A stretch of DNA of 64,000 bases from the NCBI RefSeq assembly GCF_000372965.1, contig NZ_KB890024.1, positions 4,242,304 through 4,306,303 on the forward strand, read 5' to 3'. Positions 51,451-63,578 of the stretch are shown in pieces; position 1 is the stretch's first letter, and every line of letters starts with the position of its first letter. The DNA is from Hoeflea sp. 108. Its GTDB lineage: Bacteria; Pseudomonadota; Alphaproteobacteria; Rhizobiales; Rhizobiaceae. A model generated the notes under the pieces. It had not been told where the DNA came from, did no database searches, and saw only the letters and a program-made list of their open reading frames with translations. The position numbers were made by a program, and so were the translations under genes.

Positions 51451-52464
51451 TCAGGCCTCCATCGTTTCGATCAGGGCTTCGCCGACGCGTTTCGGGCCCG
51501 GGAAGTAGTCCCACTCCTGCGCATGCGGATAGGGCGTGTCCCAGCCGGTGACGCGGGCAACGGGCGCTTCGAGGTGGTAGAAGCAGTGCTCCTGCACAAG
51601 GGCTGCGAGCTCGGCGCCGAAGCCGGAGGTCAGCGTCGCTTCATGCACCACCACGCAGCGGCGGGTCTTCTTGACCGAGGCGACGATGGTTTCAAGATCG
51701 AGCGGCAACAGCGTCCTGAGGTCGATGACCTCGGCGTCGATGCCGGTCTCCTCGGCTGCGGCCTGGGCGACATAGACCATGGTGCCATAGGCGAGAACGG
51801 TGACCGCCGAACCCGGCCGGCGGATTTCCGCCTTGCCGAGCGGCACGGTGAAATGCCCCTCCGGCACCTCGCCCAGCTCATGCTTCGACCAGGCCGTCAC
51901 GGGCCTGTCGTGATGGCCGTCGAAGGGGCCGTTGTACAATCGTTTCGGCTCCAGAAAGATCACCGGATCCGGGTCTTCGATCGAGGCGATCAGCAGGCCC
52001 TTGGCATCGATCGGATTGGACGGAACCACCACCTTGAGACCGGAAACATGGGTAAACAGGGCCTCGGGGCTCTGGCTGTGGGTCTGGCCGCCGAAGATGC
52101 CGCCGCCCGTGGGCATGCGGATGACGATCGGACAGGTGAACTCGCCGTTCGAGCGATAACGCAACCGTGCCGCTTCCGAAACGATCTGGTCATATGCTGG
52201 ATAGACATAGTCGGCGAACTGCACTTCGATGCAGGGCCTGAGGCCGTAGGCGGCCATGCCTATGGCGGCACCGACGATGCCCAGCTCGCTGATCGGCGCG
52301 TCGAAGCAGCGCGAGCGGCCGTATTTCTGCTGGAGCCCCTGGGTGCAGCGGAAGACGCCGCCGAAATAGCCGACGTCCTCACCGAACACCACGACGTTGT
52401 CGTCACGGCCCATGGCGACATCCATGGCGCTGCGGATAGCCTCGATCATTGTCATGCGCGGCAT
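51451..52464 (-). CDS. bkdA2: Branched-chain 2-oxoacid dehydrogenase E1 subunit beta
   Basis: 337 residues. Transketolase-like beta subunit: MTMIEAIRSAMDVAMGRD, VVFGEDVGYFGGVFRCT, FADYVYPAYDQIVSEAARLRY interrupted normally, and a C-terminal transketolase domain (VTGWDTPYPHAQEWDYFPGP). Pairs with BkdA1 to bind TPP and decarboxylate 2-oxo acids from Val, Leu and Ile. Starts 3 nt after bkdA1. Confidence 0.95.
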   Translation of the reverse strand: MPRMTMIEAIRSAMDVAMGRDDNVVVFGEDVGYFGGVFRCTQGLQQKYGRSRCFDAPISELGIVGAAIGMAAYGLRPCIEVQFADYVYPAYDQIVSEAARLRYRSNGEFTCPIVIRMPTGGGIFGGQTHSQSPEALFTHVSGLKVVVPSNPIDAKGLLIASIEDPDPVIFLEPKRLYNGPFDGHHDRPVTAWSKHELGEVPEGHFTVPLGKAEIRRPGSAVTVLAYGTMVYVAQAAAEETGIDAEVIDLRTLLPLDLETIVASVKKTRRCVVVHEATLTSGFGAELAALVQEHCFYHLEAPVARVTGWDTPYPHAQEWDYFPGPKRVGEALIETMEA

Positions 52465-52467
52465 GGG

Positions 52468-53703
52468 CTACACTCCCGCCTTCTGGCGCTGGCGACGGAG
52501 ATGCGGCGGCATCTCGGCATAGACGCCCTCGAACATGTCGCGCGTCGACGGCTTGCCGCCGGCATGCAGCGTGCCGTGGCTCTCGGCTTCCTTCTGCGCC
52601 GAAATCACCGCCTCGAGGATTTCCGCCTCGGTCTGCTTGTGGCGCTCGTCCGACCACAGGCCGCGGCGAATGAGATGGTTCTTGAGCCTGATCACCGGGT
52701 CGCCCAGCGGCCATGCGTCCGACTCGGTCTTCGGCCGATAGGCGGACGGATCGTCCGATGTCGAATGCGCGCCGACACGGTAGGTGACGTATTCGACCAG
52801 CGTCGGCCCGAGATTGCTGCGGGCACGCTCGGTCGCCCATTTCGCCACCGCATGAACGGCGAGATAGTCGTTGCCGTCGACGCGCAGCGCCGGAATGCCG
52901 AAGCCGAGGCCGCGGGCGGCGAAGGTGCCGGAGCCGCCGCGGGCGATGCCCTGGAATGTTGAGATCGCCCACTGGTTGTTGACGACGTTGAGCACCACGG
53001 GCGCCCGGTAGGTCGAGGCGAAGACGAGGGCGGCATGGAAATCGCTCTCGGCGGTGGCACCGTCGCCGACCCAGCCGACCGCGATCTTGGTGTCGCCCTT
53101 GATGGCGGACGCCATCGCCCAGCCGACGGCCTGGATGTATTGGGTCGTCAAATTGCCCGAGATCGAGAAGAAGCCGTGATCCTTTGCCGAATACATGATC
53201 GGCAACTGGCGGCCCTTCAGCGGATCTTTCTCGTTGGAATAGATCTGGTTCATCATCTCGACCATCGGATAGCCACCCGCGATCAGCAGGCCGGCCTGGC
53301 GATAGGTCGGGAAATTCATGTCGCCCTGGATGAGCGCCTTGCGGAAGGCGCAGCTGACCGCCTCCTCGCCCATATGCTGCATGTAGAACGAGGTCTTGCC
53401 CTGGCGCTGGGCCATCTGCATGCGCGCGTCGAAGGTGCGCAGCGTCATCATGTGGCGCAGGCCCTCGAGTTGCTCCTCGTCGGTCAGCGTGCCGGCCCAG
53501 GGGCCAACGGCATCGCCCTCGCGGTTGAGCACGCGAATGATCGAATAGGCGAGGTCGCGGATCGTCCGGGGATCGACGTCGACAGGCGGCCTGTCGACCG
53601 AACCGGCCTTGGGGATCGGCACGTTGGAGAAGTCGGGCGTGCCGCCCGGGCGCACTTCGGGCTCGGGCACATGGAACTTGAGCGGCGCGGGATTGTCCGT
53701 CAC
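52468..53703 (-). CDS. bkdA1: Branched-chain 2-oxoacid dehydrogenase E1 subunit alpha
   Basis: 411 residues. The long N-terminus (FHVPEPEVRPG, then PPVDVDPRTIRDLAYSIIRV) is characteristic of BkdA1 and distinguishes it from pyruvate dehydrogenase E1. The TPP-binding motif is GDGATAESDF to NNQWAIS, and the phosphorylation-loop-like TYRVGAHSTSDDPS follows. Catalyses the TPP-dependent decarboxylation. First gene of the operon, with a GGAGGA site upstream. No bkdR/Lrp regulator is adjacent; the neighbouring thiamine operon is divergent. Confidence 0.96.
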   Translation of the reverse strand: MTDNPAPLKFHVPEPEVRPGGTPDFSNVPIPKAGSVDRPPVDVDPRTIRDLAYSIIRVLNREGDAVGPWAGTLTDEEQLEGLRHMMTLRTFDARMQMAQRQGKTSFYMQHMGEEAVSCAFRKALIQGDMNFPTYRQAGLLIAGGYPMVEMMNQIYSNEKDPLKGRQLPIMYSAKDHGFFSISGNLTTQYIQAVGWAMASAIKGDTKIAVGWVGDGATAESDFHAALVFASTYRAPVVLNVVNNQWAISTFQGIARGGSGTFAARGLGFGIPALRVDGNDYLAVHAVAKWATERARSNLGPTLVEYVTYRVGAHSTSDDPSAYRPKTESDAWPLGDPVIRLKNHLIRRGLWSDERHKQTEAEILEAVISAQKEAESHGTLHAGGKPSTRDMFEGVYAEMPPHLRRQRQKAGV

Positions 53704-53897
53704 GGATGCTCCTCCTGTCTCGCGCGCAGGCCAAACGGTCCTCCCTGCGCGGCAGACAATTTATGTCAGTAACGCTGACCTATTATCCGATCGCGACGGG
53801 AACTGCAATGGGGTCCCGACGTCGGGACTTTGGCATTCTCTCGCCGTCTGCGAAAGGCCGTTGACAGCACGCCCATTCCGCGCCCATGCTTAGGGTT

Positions 53898-53995
53898 CAC
53901 CAGGGGGGTCCCGACAAGGGGCTGAGATACTGCTGGCTCGCGCAGCGCAGTGACCCGTTGAACCTGATCCAGTTCACACTGGCGTAGGGACGGTG
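53898..53995 (+). promoter_or_regulatory. TPP riboswitch (THI box) upstream of thiC
   Basis: All conserved THI-box parts are present in order: GGGGGGTCCC, GGGGCTGAGAT, ACCCGTTGAACCTGATCC, ACTGGCGTAGGGA. CACC at the start and GGTG at the end close P1. It lies 120 nt before the thiC start and should shut the thi operon when thiamine pyrophosphate is plentiful, probably at translation or through the 54029 hairpin. Confidence 0.95.
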
Positions 53996-54028
53996 CGAGG
54001 CGCAGCGGCCGGTCAATCCGGTTTGGCA

Positions 54029-54046
54029 TTCGGGCATACGCCCGAA
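54029..54046 (+). promoter_or_regulatory. Hairpin in the thiC leader
   Basis: TTCGGGC - ATAC - GCCCGAA, a 7-bp stem between the riboswitch and thiC. No T-run follows; may belong to the expression platform. Confidence 0.4.
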
Positions 54047-54115
54047 GTCCCCCAGGCAAACCTCACCTCCTCCTCCTCGCACGAACTGGGTCTCCATCGT
54101 AACGGAGACTCACTC

Positions 54116-55938
<1,823 letters not shown>

Positions 55939-55942
<4 letters not shown>

Positions 55943-56934
55943 AAGTGCTGATCCGCGGTGCGGGCGTCGCCGGATTGACGCTCGCACACGAGTTGGCGGC
56001 GCGCGGCGCTGAGGTGACTGTGGTCGACATCAGAAGGCAAATCGCCGGCAATGCCTCCTGGCAGGCCGGCGGCATGCTGGCGCCATGGTGCGAGCGCGAG
56101 AGCGCCGAACAGACGGTGCTGTCGCTCGGACGGTGCGCCGGAGACTGGTGGTCGACTGCCCTGCCCGGCCAGATCATGCGCAACGGCACGCTGGTCGTGG
56201 CGCCGGCCCGCGACACGGGCGAGCTCCAGCGCTTCGCGCGTCGCACGTCAGGCTACCGCGAGGTGGACGCCGAGGCGATTGCCGCACTCGAGCCAGACCT
56301 TGAAGGCCGTTTCGGGCGTGCCCTGCTCTTCGCCGGGGAGGCGCATCTTGATCCGCGCAAGGCGTTGCTCGGGCTGCACGAAAAGCTGGTGCAGATGGGC
56401 GTACGCTTCGAGTTCGGCTACGGCGCCGTGCAGGCGCCCAGCGTGCCTGATATCGAAGCCGACTGCACCGGCATGGCCGATATCAGGCCAGACCTGCGCG
56501 GCGTGCGCGGCGAGATGCTGATCCTCAGAATGTCTGAGGTCTCGCTGGCGCGGCCGGTGCGGCTGCTGCATCCGCGTTTTCCCGTCTATGTCGTGCCGCG
56601 CTCCGACAACCTGTTCATGGTCGGCGCGACGATGATCGAGAGCGATGCGGCGGGGCCGATGTCAGCGCGCTCAGTGATGGAACTGCTCAACGCTGCCTAT
56701 GCGCTGCATCCGGCCTTCGGCGAAGCCGAGCTGGTCGAAACGGGGGTCGGCGTGCGGCCCGCCTTTGCCGACAACCTGCCGCGCGTCGAGCGATCGGGAA
56801 ACACGGTCCGCATCAACGGCCTCTACCGCCACGGCTTCCTGCTCGCGCCAGCCATGGCGCAACAGGCCGCCGACATGATCCTGGGCCAGAAGACGAAGAA
56901 GGAGCGCGCCCATGAAGCTCACCGTCAACGGTGA
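55939..56934 (+). CDS. thiO: Glycine/FAD oxidase ThiO
   Basis: 331 residues, ATGA overlap with thiC. FAD-dependent D-amino-acid-oxidase fold: LIRGAGVAGLTLAHELAARG at the N-terminus, SWQAGGMLAPWCE, and a C-terminal GLYRHGFLLAPAMAQ. Oxidises glycine to the imine used for the thiazole moiety, with ThiS and ThiG. Its last 23 nt overlap thiS. Confidence 0.93.
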
Positions 56935-57109
56935 AAGCCAGGAGGTCGCGGCCGGCACGCTGGCGGCGCTTCTTGCCGAGCTCGACTACGAAGGCAGCTG
57001 GCTCGCCACTGCGCTGAACGGCGAAATCGTGCCGGCAAGGGAACGCGACGGCTGCACCTTGGCAGAAGGCGACCGCATCGAAATCCTCGCGCCGATGAAG
57101 GGAGGGTGA
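56912..57109 (+). CDS. thiS: Sulfur carrier protein ThiS
   Basis: 65 residues, ubiquitin-like fold, ending in the required Gly-Gly (APMKGG), which is adenylated and thiocarboxylated to carry sulfur for thiazole formation. Overlaps thiO by 23 nt and precedes thiG by 4 nt. Confidence 0.94.
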   Translation: MKLTVNGESQEVAAGTLAALLAELDYEGSWLATALNGEIVPARERDGCTLAEGDRIEILAPMKGG

Positions 57110-57113
57110 GGCC

Positions 57114-57887
57114 ATGCTCGAACTCTACGGTCAAAAGGTCGCGTCCCGCTTGCTGCTGGGCACCGCGCTCTACCCCTCGCCCGCCATCATGGCCGAGGCG
57201 ATCAAGGCGTCGGGCGCCGACATCGTCACCGTCTCGCTGCGCCGGGAGACCTCGGGCGGCAAGACGGGCGGAAAATTCTGGTCGCTCATCCAGTCGCTCG
57301 ACATGCGGGTGTTGCCCAACACCGCCGGCTGCCATTCGGTCAAGGAGGCGGTGACGACGGCGCGTATGGCGCGCGAGGTCTTTGGCACGAACTGGATCAA
57401 GCTTGAAGTCATCGGCAACCACGACACGCTGCAGCCCGACGTGTTCGGCCTGGTCGAGGCGGCCAAGATACTGTCGGCCGAAGGCTTCGAGGTTTTTCCC
57501 TATACGACCGACGATCTGGTCGTCGCCGGACGGCTGCTCGATGCCGGCTGCAAGGTGCTGATGCCATGGTGTGCACCGATCGGATCTGCGAGGGGCCCGC
57601 AGAACCTCGATGCCCTGCGCAGCCTGCGCGGCCATTTCCCTGATGTGCCACTGATCGTCGACGCCGGCATCGGCCGCCCGTCGCATGCGGCAACAGTCAT
57701 GGAGCTCGGCTACGACGCCGTGCTGCTCAACACCGCCGTTGCCAAGGCAGGCGATCCCGTCGCCATGGGCGCTGCTTTCGGCAAGGCGGTCGATGCGGGG
57801 CGGCAGGCATTCCGCGCCGGCCCGCTCGAACCGCGCGACATGGCCGTCCCCTCCACCCCCCTTATCGGCATGGCAGCATTTTCATGA
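57114..57887 (+). CDS. thiG: Thiazole synthase ThiG
   Basis: 257 residues, TIM barrel. Makes the thiazole phosphate from deoxyxylulose phosphate, dehydroglycine and ThiS thiocarboxylate. The Schiff-base lysine lies in NWIKLEVIG at about residue 101, followed by LMPWCAPIGS and VDAGIGRPSHA. Coupled to thiE by an ATGA overlap. Confidence 0.96.
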   Translation: MLELYGQKVASRLLLGTALYPSPAIMAEAIKASGADIVTVSLRRETSGGKTGGKFWSLIQSLDMRVLPNTAGCHSVKEAVTTARMAREVFGTNWIKLEVIGNHDTLQPDVFGLVEAAKILSAEGFEVFPYTTDDLVVAGRLLDAGCKVLMPWCAPIGSARGPQNLDALRSLRGHFPDVPLIVDAGIGRPSHAATVMELGYDAVLLNTAVAKAGDPVAMGAAFGKAVDAGRQAFRAGPLEPRDMAVPSTPLIGMAAFS

Positions 57888-58489
57888 AGCTCGACCCATT
57901 CTACCTCATCGTCGATTCAGCAGCGTGGATCGAACGCCTCGTGCCGCTCGGCGTGAAGCTGGTGCAGCTGCGCATCAAGGATATGAACGACGCCACCCTG
58001 CGCCGCGAAATCCGCTCCGCGAAGGCCATCTGCGAACGCCACGGCTGCCGGCTTATCGTCAACGACTACTGGCGCCTCGCCATCGACGAGGGGTGCGACT
58101 TCGTCCATCTCGGCCAGGAGGATTTGGTCGAAGCCGATGTGGCAGCGATCCGCCGCGCCGGCATGAGGCTAGGTCTCAGCACCCATGACGTTGCCGAGCT
58201 CGACACCGCCCTCGCCGCCGAGCCCGATTATGTCGCGCTCGGGCCCGTCTATCCGACCATCCTCAAGGCGATGAAGTGGGCGCCGCAAGGGCTCGACCGC
58301 ATCGCCATCTGGAAACAGCTTGTCGGCGCGACGCCGCTGGTCGCCATTGGCGGGCTCAATGTCGAGCGCATCGCCGGCGTCTTTGCGCAAGGTGCGGATA
58401 GCGCTGCCGTCGTCACCGACATCACGCTCAACGCCGATCCCGAAGCGCGCACGCGCGAGTGGCTGGCAGCGACGGCTCAATGGCGATGA
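57884..58489 (+). CDS. thiE: Thiamine phosphate synthase ThiE
   Basis: 201 residues, TIM barrel. Joins HMP pyrophosphate and thiazole phosphate. Recognisable parts are VKLVQLRIKDM, LIVNDYWRLA, FVHLGQED and GPVYPTILK, with IGGLNVERI near the C-terminus. The thiamine-phosphate-synthase-typical K/R residues are present. Overlaps thiG at the start and thiD at the end. Confidence 0.92.
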   Translation: MKLDPFYLIVDSAAWIERLVPLGVKLVQLRIKDMNDATLRREIRSAKAICERHGCRLIVNDYWRLAIDEGCDFVHLGQEDLVEADVAAIRRAGMRLGLSTHDVAELDTALAAEPDYVALGPVYPTILKAMKWAPQGLDRIAIWKQLVGATPLVAIGGLNVERIAGVFAQGADSAAVVTDITLNADPEARTREWLAATAQWR

Positions 58490-59235
58490 CCCCGTATGTG
58501 CTCATCGTCGCCGGCTCGGATTCGAGCGGCGGCGCCGGCATCGTCCGCGACGTCGAGACCGTGTCGTCGTTCGGGCTACGCAGCAGCATCGCCGTCACCG
58601 CGGTGACGGTGCAGACGCATCAGGCGGTCGAGCGGATCGAGCAGATGCCGCCCGAACTGGTTGCCGAGCAGATGCGGACGGCGTTTGCCGCCAACCCTGT
58701 GGCAGCGGTCAAGATCGGCATGCTGGGAACGGCGGCGACAATCGATACCGTCGCCTCGGTGCTTGCGAGCAGTCTGCCGGTGTCCGTGGTGCTCGACCCC
58801 GTGCTCGCCTCGACGTCCGGCCGGGCGTTGCTGGCCGATAGTGCGGTCCACGCGCTCAAGCGCAAGCTGCTGCCACTTTGCCGGTTGGTGACGCCGAACC
58901 TGCCGGAACTTGCCCTTCTTACAGGGCGGCCGGTCGCGGTGTCCGATCGGGAAACAGTCCGGCAGGCCGAGATGCTGCTGGCCACAGGCGTGCAGGCCGT
59001 GCTGGCCAAGGGCGGCCACGCCGAGGGCGACCGTTCGACCGACCTGCTGGTCACGGCCGACGGCACAGAACACGCGTTCGACGCCCCTCGCCTTGCCGGC
59101 ACGATGCGCGGTACCGGCTGCATGTTGGCCAGCGCCATCGCAGCTCATCTGGCGCTTGGCGAGACGCTTGAGCACAGCATCGCCAGGGCCAAGCGCCATG
59201 TCTTCACGACGATGGCGGCACGGCTCGCCGACTGA
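58486..59235 (+). CDS. thiD: Hydroxymethylpyrimidine (phosphate) kinase ThiD
   Basis: 249 residues from the ATG at 58486, ATGA overlap with thiE (another ATG two codons earlier). Ribokinase fold: VAGSDSSGGAGI binds the pyrimidine, VTVQTHQAV, and a C-terminal RGTGCMLASAIAAHLA anion hole. The usual Asp/Cys-centred GTGCT/S motif has Met after Cys. Phosphorylates HMP and HMP-P. Its stop is only 2 nt from the convergent ABC ATPase gene. Confidence 0.93.
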   Translation: MTPYVLIVAGSDSSGGAGIVRDVETVSSFGLRSSIAVTAVTVQTHQAVERIEQMPPELVAEQMRTAFAANPVAAVKIGMLGTAATIDTVASVLASSLPVSVVLDPVLASTSGRALLADSAVHALKRKLLPLCRLVTPNLPELALLTGRPVAVSDRETVRQAEMLLATGVQAVLAKGGHAEGDRSTDLLVTADGTEHAFDAPRLAGTMRGTGCMLASAIAAHLALGETLEHSIARAKRHVFTTMAARLAD

Positions 59236-59237
59236 GA

Positions 59238-60308
<1,071 letters not shown>

Positions 60309-60312
60309 CGGC

Positions 60313-61161
60313 TTACCCTTTGACGGCGCCGGCGGTCAGGCCGGTCACGAGATAGCGTTGCAGGAATGCGAAGAAGATGCAGACCGGGATGAGCGCCAGG
60401 ATCGAGGCGGCCATCATCTGCCCCCAGTCGACGGCGAACTTGCCGATGAAGGTGAGCAGGCCGACGGCAAAGGTCTTCTGGCCCTCGCTTGAGATCAGCA
60501 TCAGCGCGAACAAGAGCTCGCTCCACGCGGCGGTGAAGACGAAGCCCAGCGTCGCCCCCATGCCGGGCAGCGTCAACGGGATGATGACGCGGCGCAGCGC
60601 CTGCAGGCGGGTGCAGCCATCGATCATCGCCGCCTCTTCCAGGTCCTTCGGGATGCCATCAAAGAAGGACTGCATCAGGAAGGTGGCGAAGGCGGTGTTG
60701 AAGGCGGTGTAGATGATGATGAGGCCGGTCAGGCTGTTGGTCAGACCGATCTCGCCCATGATGCGGTAGATCGGCGGAATGACCATCACCAGCGGAAAGG
60801 TCTGCGTCAGCAACAGCGCGATCGCCACGGTCGTCTTGCCACGAAACGAGAAGCGCGACATGGCGTAGCCGGCCGCCGAGGCAATGACCGTGACGACGAG
60901 CGCCGTGGTCACCGACACGATGACGCTGTTGAGGAAATAGAGGGGGAAGTCGCTCGCCCTGAGCACGGTTGCGTAGTTCTCGAAGGTCGTGGCAGACGGC
61001 CACAGGGTGATGCCCTCGGAATAGAGCAGCGACTGCGGCGTGACCGAGATCTTCAGCGTCCAGTAGATCGGGAACAGCGCGAAGACGACGTAGGCGCCGA
61101 TGGCGCCGTAGAGGCCGATACCACCAAGCAGGCGCGAAGAAGTGGAGCGTCCGGCAATCAT
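60313..61161 (-). CDS. Sugar ABC transporter permease (MalG type)
   Basis: 282 residues from the ATG at 61161, overlapping the first permease stop by one base (TGATG). Six predicted spans and the cytoplasmic EAA loop, LEEAAMIDGCTRLQALRRVIIPL, split normally. MalG-type inner-membrane half-channel of a CUT1 sugar importer. Confidence 0.93.
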   Translation of the reverse strand: MIAGRSTSSRLLGGIGLYGAIGAYVVFALFPIYWTLKISVTPQSLLYSEGITLWPSATTFENYATVLRASDFPLYFLNSVIVSVTTALVVTVIASAAGYAMSRFSFRGKTTVAIALLLTQTFPLVMVIPPIYRIMGEIGLTNSLTGLIIIYTAFNTAFATFLMQSFFDGIPKDLEEAAMIDGCTRLQALRRVIIPLTLPGMGATLGFVFTAAWSELLFALMLISSEGQKTFAVGLLTFIGKFAVDWGQMMAASILALIPVCIFFAFLQRYLVTGLTAGAVKG

Positions 61162-62084
61162 CACGAATACCTCGCCAACGAGCGGCGGATGCCGATGAGC
61201 ACGACCGCATAAAGGATGAGCAGCACCAGAAGCAGCACGGCGACTGCGGAGGCATAACCCTTGTCGAGCGACTTGAAGGCGCTGACATAGATGTAGGTCG
61301 CGACCGTATTGGTCGAGCCTGCCGGCCCGCCCGAGGTCATGACGAAGATCAGGTCGGCGAAGGTAGCGATCCAGATCGTGCGCAGCATGACGGTGATGGC
61401 GATGGTGGGCGCCAGGAATGGCAGCGTCACCTTGGAGAAGCGTTGCCACGGCGAAGCGCCGTCGATGGCCGCAGCCTCGTGCAGTTCGGATGGGATCGAC
61501 TTCAGGGCGGCCAGCAGCGTGATGGCGAAGAAGGGGATGCCGAACCAGACATTGGCGATGATCGGGCCCCACATGGCGATCTTGGGATCGGCCAGGATGT
61601 TGCTCGGCTCGGCCATGATGCCCATCGCATACAGCCAGTGCGGCAGCGGCCCGACGATGGGGTTGAACAGCCAGGCCCAGGTGAGGCCGGACAGGAAGGA
61701 CGGCACCGCCCAGGGCAGGAAGACCACTGCCTGCACCACCTTGCGACCCCAGAACGGCCGGTCGAGCAGGAGCGCGAGGCCCAGCCCGAGGAAGAACTGG
61801 AAGAACAGGCTGCCGACAGTCCACCACGCCGTGTTGATCAGCGCCTGTGCGAGCAGCGGGTCGGAAAACATCGCCTTGTACTGTCCGAGGCCGACATATT
61901 CGGACTTGAAGGCCGAGAACTTGCGGAGCGAATAGCTGATGCCGATGATCAGCGGCACGAGCAGCACCGTGACCAGCAGGATCAAGGCCGGGCTGAGATA
62001 GAGCCAGGGTTCGAGCGCCGGCATCGAGCGGCGCTTGCGCGGCGCGGTGCGGGACGTGCCCATCTCGGAGACTGCATAGGTCAT
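61161..62084 (-). CDS. Sugar ABC transporter permease (MalF type)
   Basis: 307 residues from the ATG at 62084. About six spans beginning with LYLSPALILLVTVLLVP, and the EAA loop ELHEAAAIDGASPWQ. MalF-type partner of the second permease. The start follows a 187-nt gap from the binding-protein gene; a longer frame through the repeat in that gap is not used. Confidence 0.93.
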   Translation of the reverse strand: MTYAVSEMGTSRTAPRKRRSMPALEPWLYLSPALILLVTVLLVPLIIGISYSLRKFSAFKSEYVGLGQYKAMFSDPLLAQALINTAWWTVGSLFFQFFLGLGLALLLDRPFWGRKVVQAVVFLPWAVPSFLSGLTWAWLFNPIVGPLPHWLYAMGIMAEPSNILADPKIAMWGPIIANVWFGIPFFAITLLAALKSIPSELHEAAAIDGASPWQRFSKVTLPFLAPTIAITVMLRTIWIATFADLIFVMTSGGPAGSTNTVATYIYVSAFKSLDKGYASAVAVLLLVLLILYAVVLIGIRRSLARYS

Positions 62085-62112
62085 GGCGATTCTCTCGTCA
62101 TGGAGAAAAAGC

Positions 62113-62160
62113 CGCCCCTCGCCCGGCCCGGCCTCGCCCCCAAGGGGAGAAAGGCTCAGG
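62113..62160. repeat. Rhizobial GC-rich intergenic repeat
   Basis: A dyad of the CTCCCC...GGGGAG class (on the minus strand TTTCTCCCCTTGGGGGCGAG followed by GGGCGAGGGG) that is scattered between genes in Mesorhizobium and relatives. It sits between the binding-protein and first permease genes and may stabilise or attenuate the upstream mRNA, favouring binding-protein expression. Confidence 0.5.
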
Positions 62161-62271
62161 GACGTGCCGGACTTCCGTTCCATTGTCGGAGACGGCGGCC
62201 GCGCAGACGGCCCGGGCAAGGAGGCGGCAAGGGAAGCTGGCGGCGGGACGCGAACGCCCCGCCGCAGCCAC

Positions 62272-63549
62272 TTACTTCTTGTTCTTGGCCATCCAGTCCT
62301 GCTGTTCCTTGGTCAGGAACGCAGCCCACTCGTCGGCTATGTCCTTGGCCGTACGCTGGCCGAGGAGCACCTCCTGGAAGTTCTTGACCGAGACCTGGTC
62401 ATAGAAGTTGCCGAGGTTTTCGAGATGGACCGGCGGCGTGACGAACTCGAACTTGTCGGGGCTGCTCAGCTCCTCGAACCAGCCCTTGAACTGCTCGGTC
62501 TTGAAGTGCGGATCGTCGGCAGCGCTGTTGTGGATCGGCAGCACGCCGACTTCCTTGGCCCAGGCGATGTTGTTTGCCGGCGAAAGCAGCGTCGACATCA
62601 GCTTCCAGGCGTCGTCCTTGACCTTCGAGTTGGCAAACATCGCCCAGCCGGCATAGCCGAGCGTCGGATAGGACTTGCCCGAAGGCCCGGTCGGCATCGG
62701 CGCCACCGCAAAGTCTTCGGCCTTCATCTTCTCGGCGATACCGATCAGTGCATCCGGATCCTGGTCGAGCATGGCGCAGGTGCCGGAGTAGAAGCCGGTG
62801 ACGATTTCGTTGAAACCCCAGCTGACGCTGTCCTTGGGCGCGTAGCCGTTCTTGTAGATTTCGGCCAGCATCTCCAGGCCCTTCACCGCGCCCGGTTCGT
62901 TGAGGGTTGCCGTCCCGTCCTGGTTGAAGTAGCCGCCCTTGCCGTTGGCGATGTTCATGAACATCTGCACGCCGTTGAAGCCGCCGGGGCCGCCGCGCAT
63001 GCAATAGCCGTATTTGCCGTTGATCGCCGAGATCTTCTTGTTGGCGTCCATGAACTCGTCGAGCGTCGTCGGCGCATGATCGAGGCCGGCCTCCTTGAAC
63101 AGCTTCTTGTTCCAGAACATGGCGCGCAGATAGTAGCCGTAGGGCAGCATGTACTGCTTGCCGTCGACGACGGAGCCGAACTGCTTGGCGCGGTCGCCCA
63201 GCGTCGCCGCATCGCTCCACTTGGCCATGTAAGGCGCAAGATCCTCAAGCTGACCGTTGGTGCCGTAGAGACCGAGCCAGCGCTCCGGCATCTCGACCAC
63301 GTCGGGCGTGTCGCCGGCCTGCACCATGGTCAGGAACTTCTCGAAGGCCTGGCCCCAGGGCAGCGAGACGAGCTCGACCTTGACGCCCGGATTGGCCGCC
63401 TCGAACTCGGCGATCTGCTTCTTGATGAACTCGGTACGCGGCGGGCTGGTGATGACCTCCACCATCTTGATGGTCGAGTCGGCCAACGCCGATCCGGCCG
63501 ACAGCGCCAGGCCCATGGCCGCTGCAAACAACACTCCGTACTTCTTCAT
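62272..63549 (-). CDS. Sugar ABC transporter substrate-binding protein (CUT1)
   Basis: 425 residues from the ATG at 63549. A Sec signal peptide (MKKYGVLFAAAMG to SALADS) sends it to the periplasm. Family 1 solute-binding protein: MVEVITSPPRTEFIKKQI, PDVVEMPERW, MLPYGYYLRAMFWNKKLF, GYAGWAMFANS. The ligand is not identifiable; carbohydrate or polyol is expected from the operon. First gene of the operon. Confidence 0.93.
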   Translation of the reverse strand: MKKYGVLFAAAMGLALSAGSALADSTIKMVEVITSPPRTEFIKKQIAEFEAANPGVKVELVSLPWGQAFEKFLTMVQAGDTPDVVEMPERWLGLYGTNGQLEDLAPYMAKWSDAATLGDRAKQFGSVVDGKQYMLPYGYYLRAMFWNKKLFKEAGLDHAPTTLDEFMDANKKISAINGKYGYCMRGGPGGFNGVQMFMNIANGKGGYFNQDGTATLNEPGAVKGLEMLAEIYKNGYAPKDSVSWGFNEIVTGFYSGTCAMLDQDPDALIGIAEKMKAEDFAVAPMPTGPSGKSYPTLGYAGWAMFANSKVKDDAWKLMSTLLSPANNIAWAKEVGVLPIHNSAADDPHFKTEQFKGWFEELSSPDKFEFVTPPVHLENLGNFYDQVSVKNFQEVLLGQRTAKDIADEWAAFLTKEQQDWMAKNKK

Positions 63550-63578
63550 TCCAGTCACTCCCATTCTTGGATTTGAAG

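Noticed and set aside
62083..63576. 497-codon plus-strand frame opposite the sugar-binding protein
   Set aside because: Antisense shadow; the opposite strand has a clear signal peptide and solute-binding family motifs.
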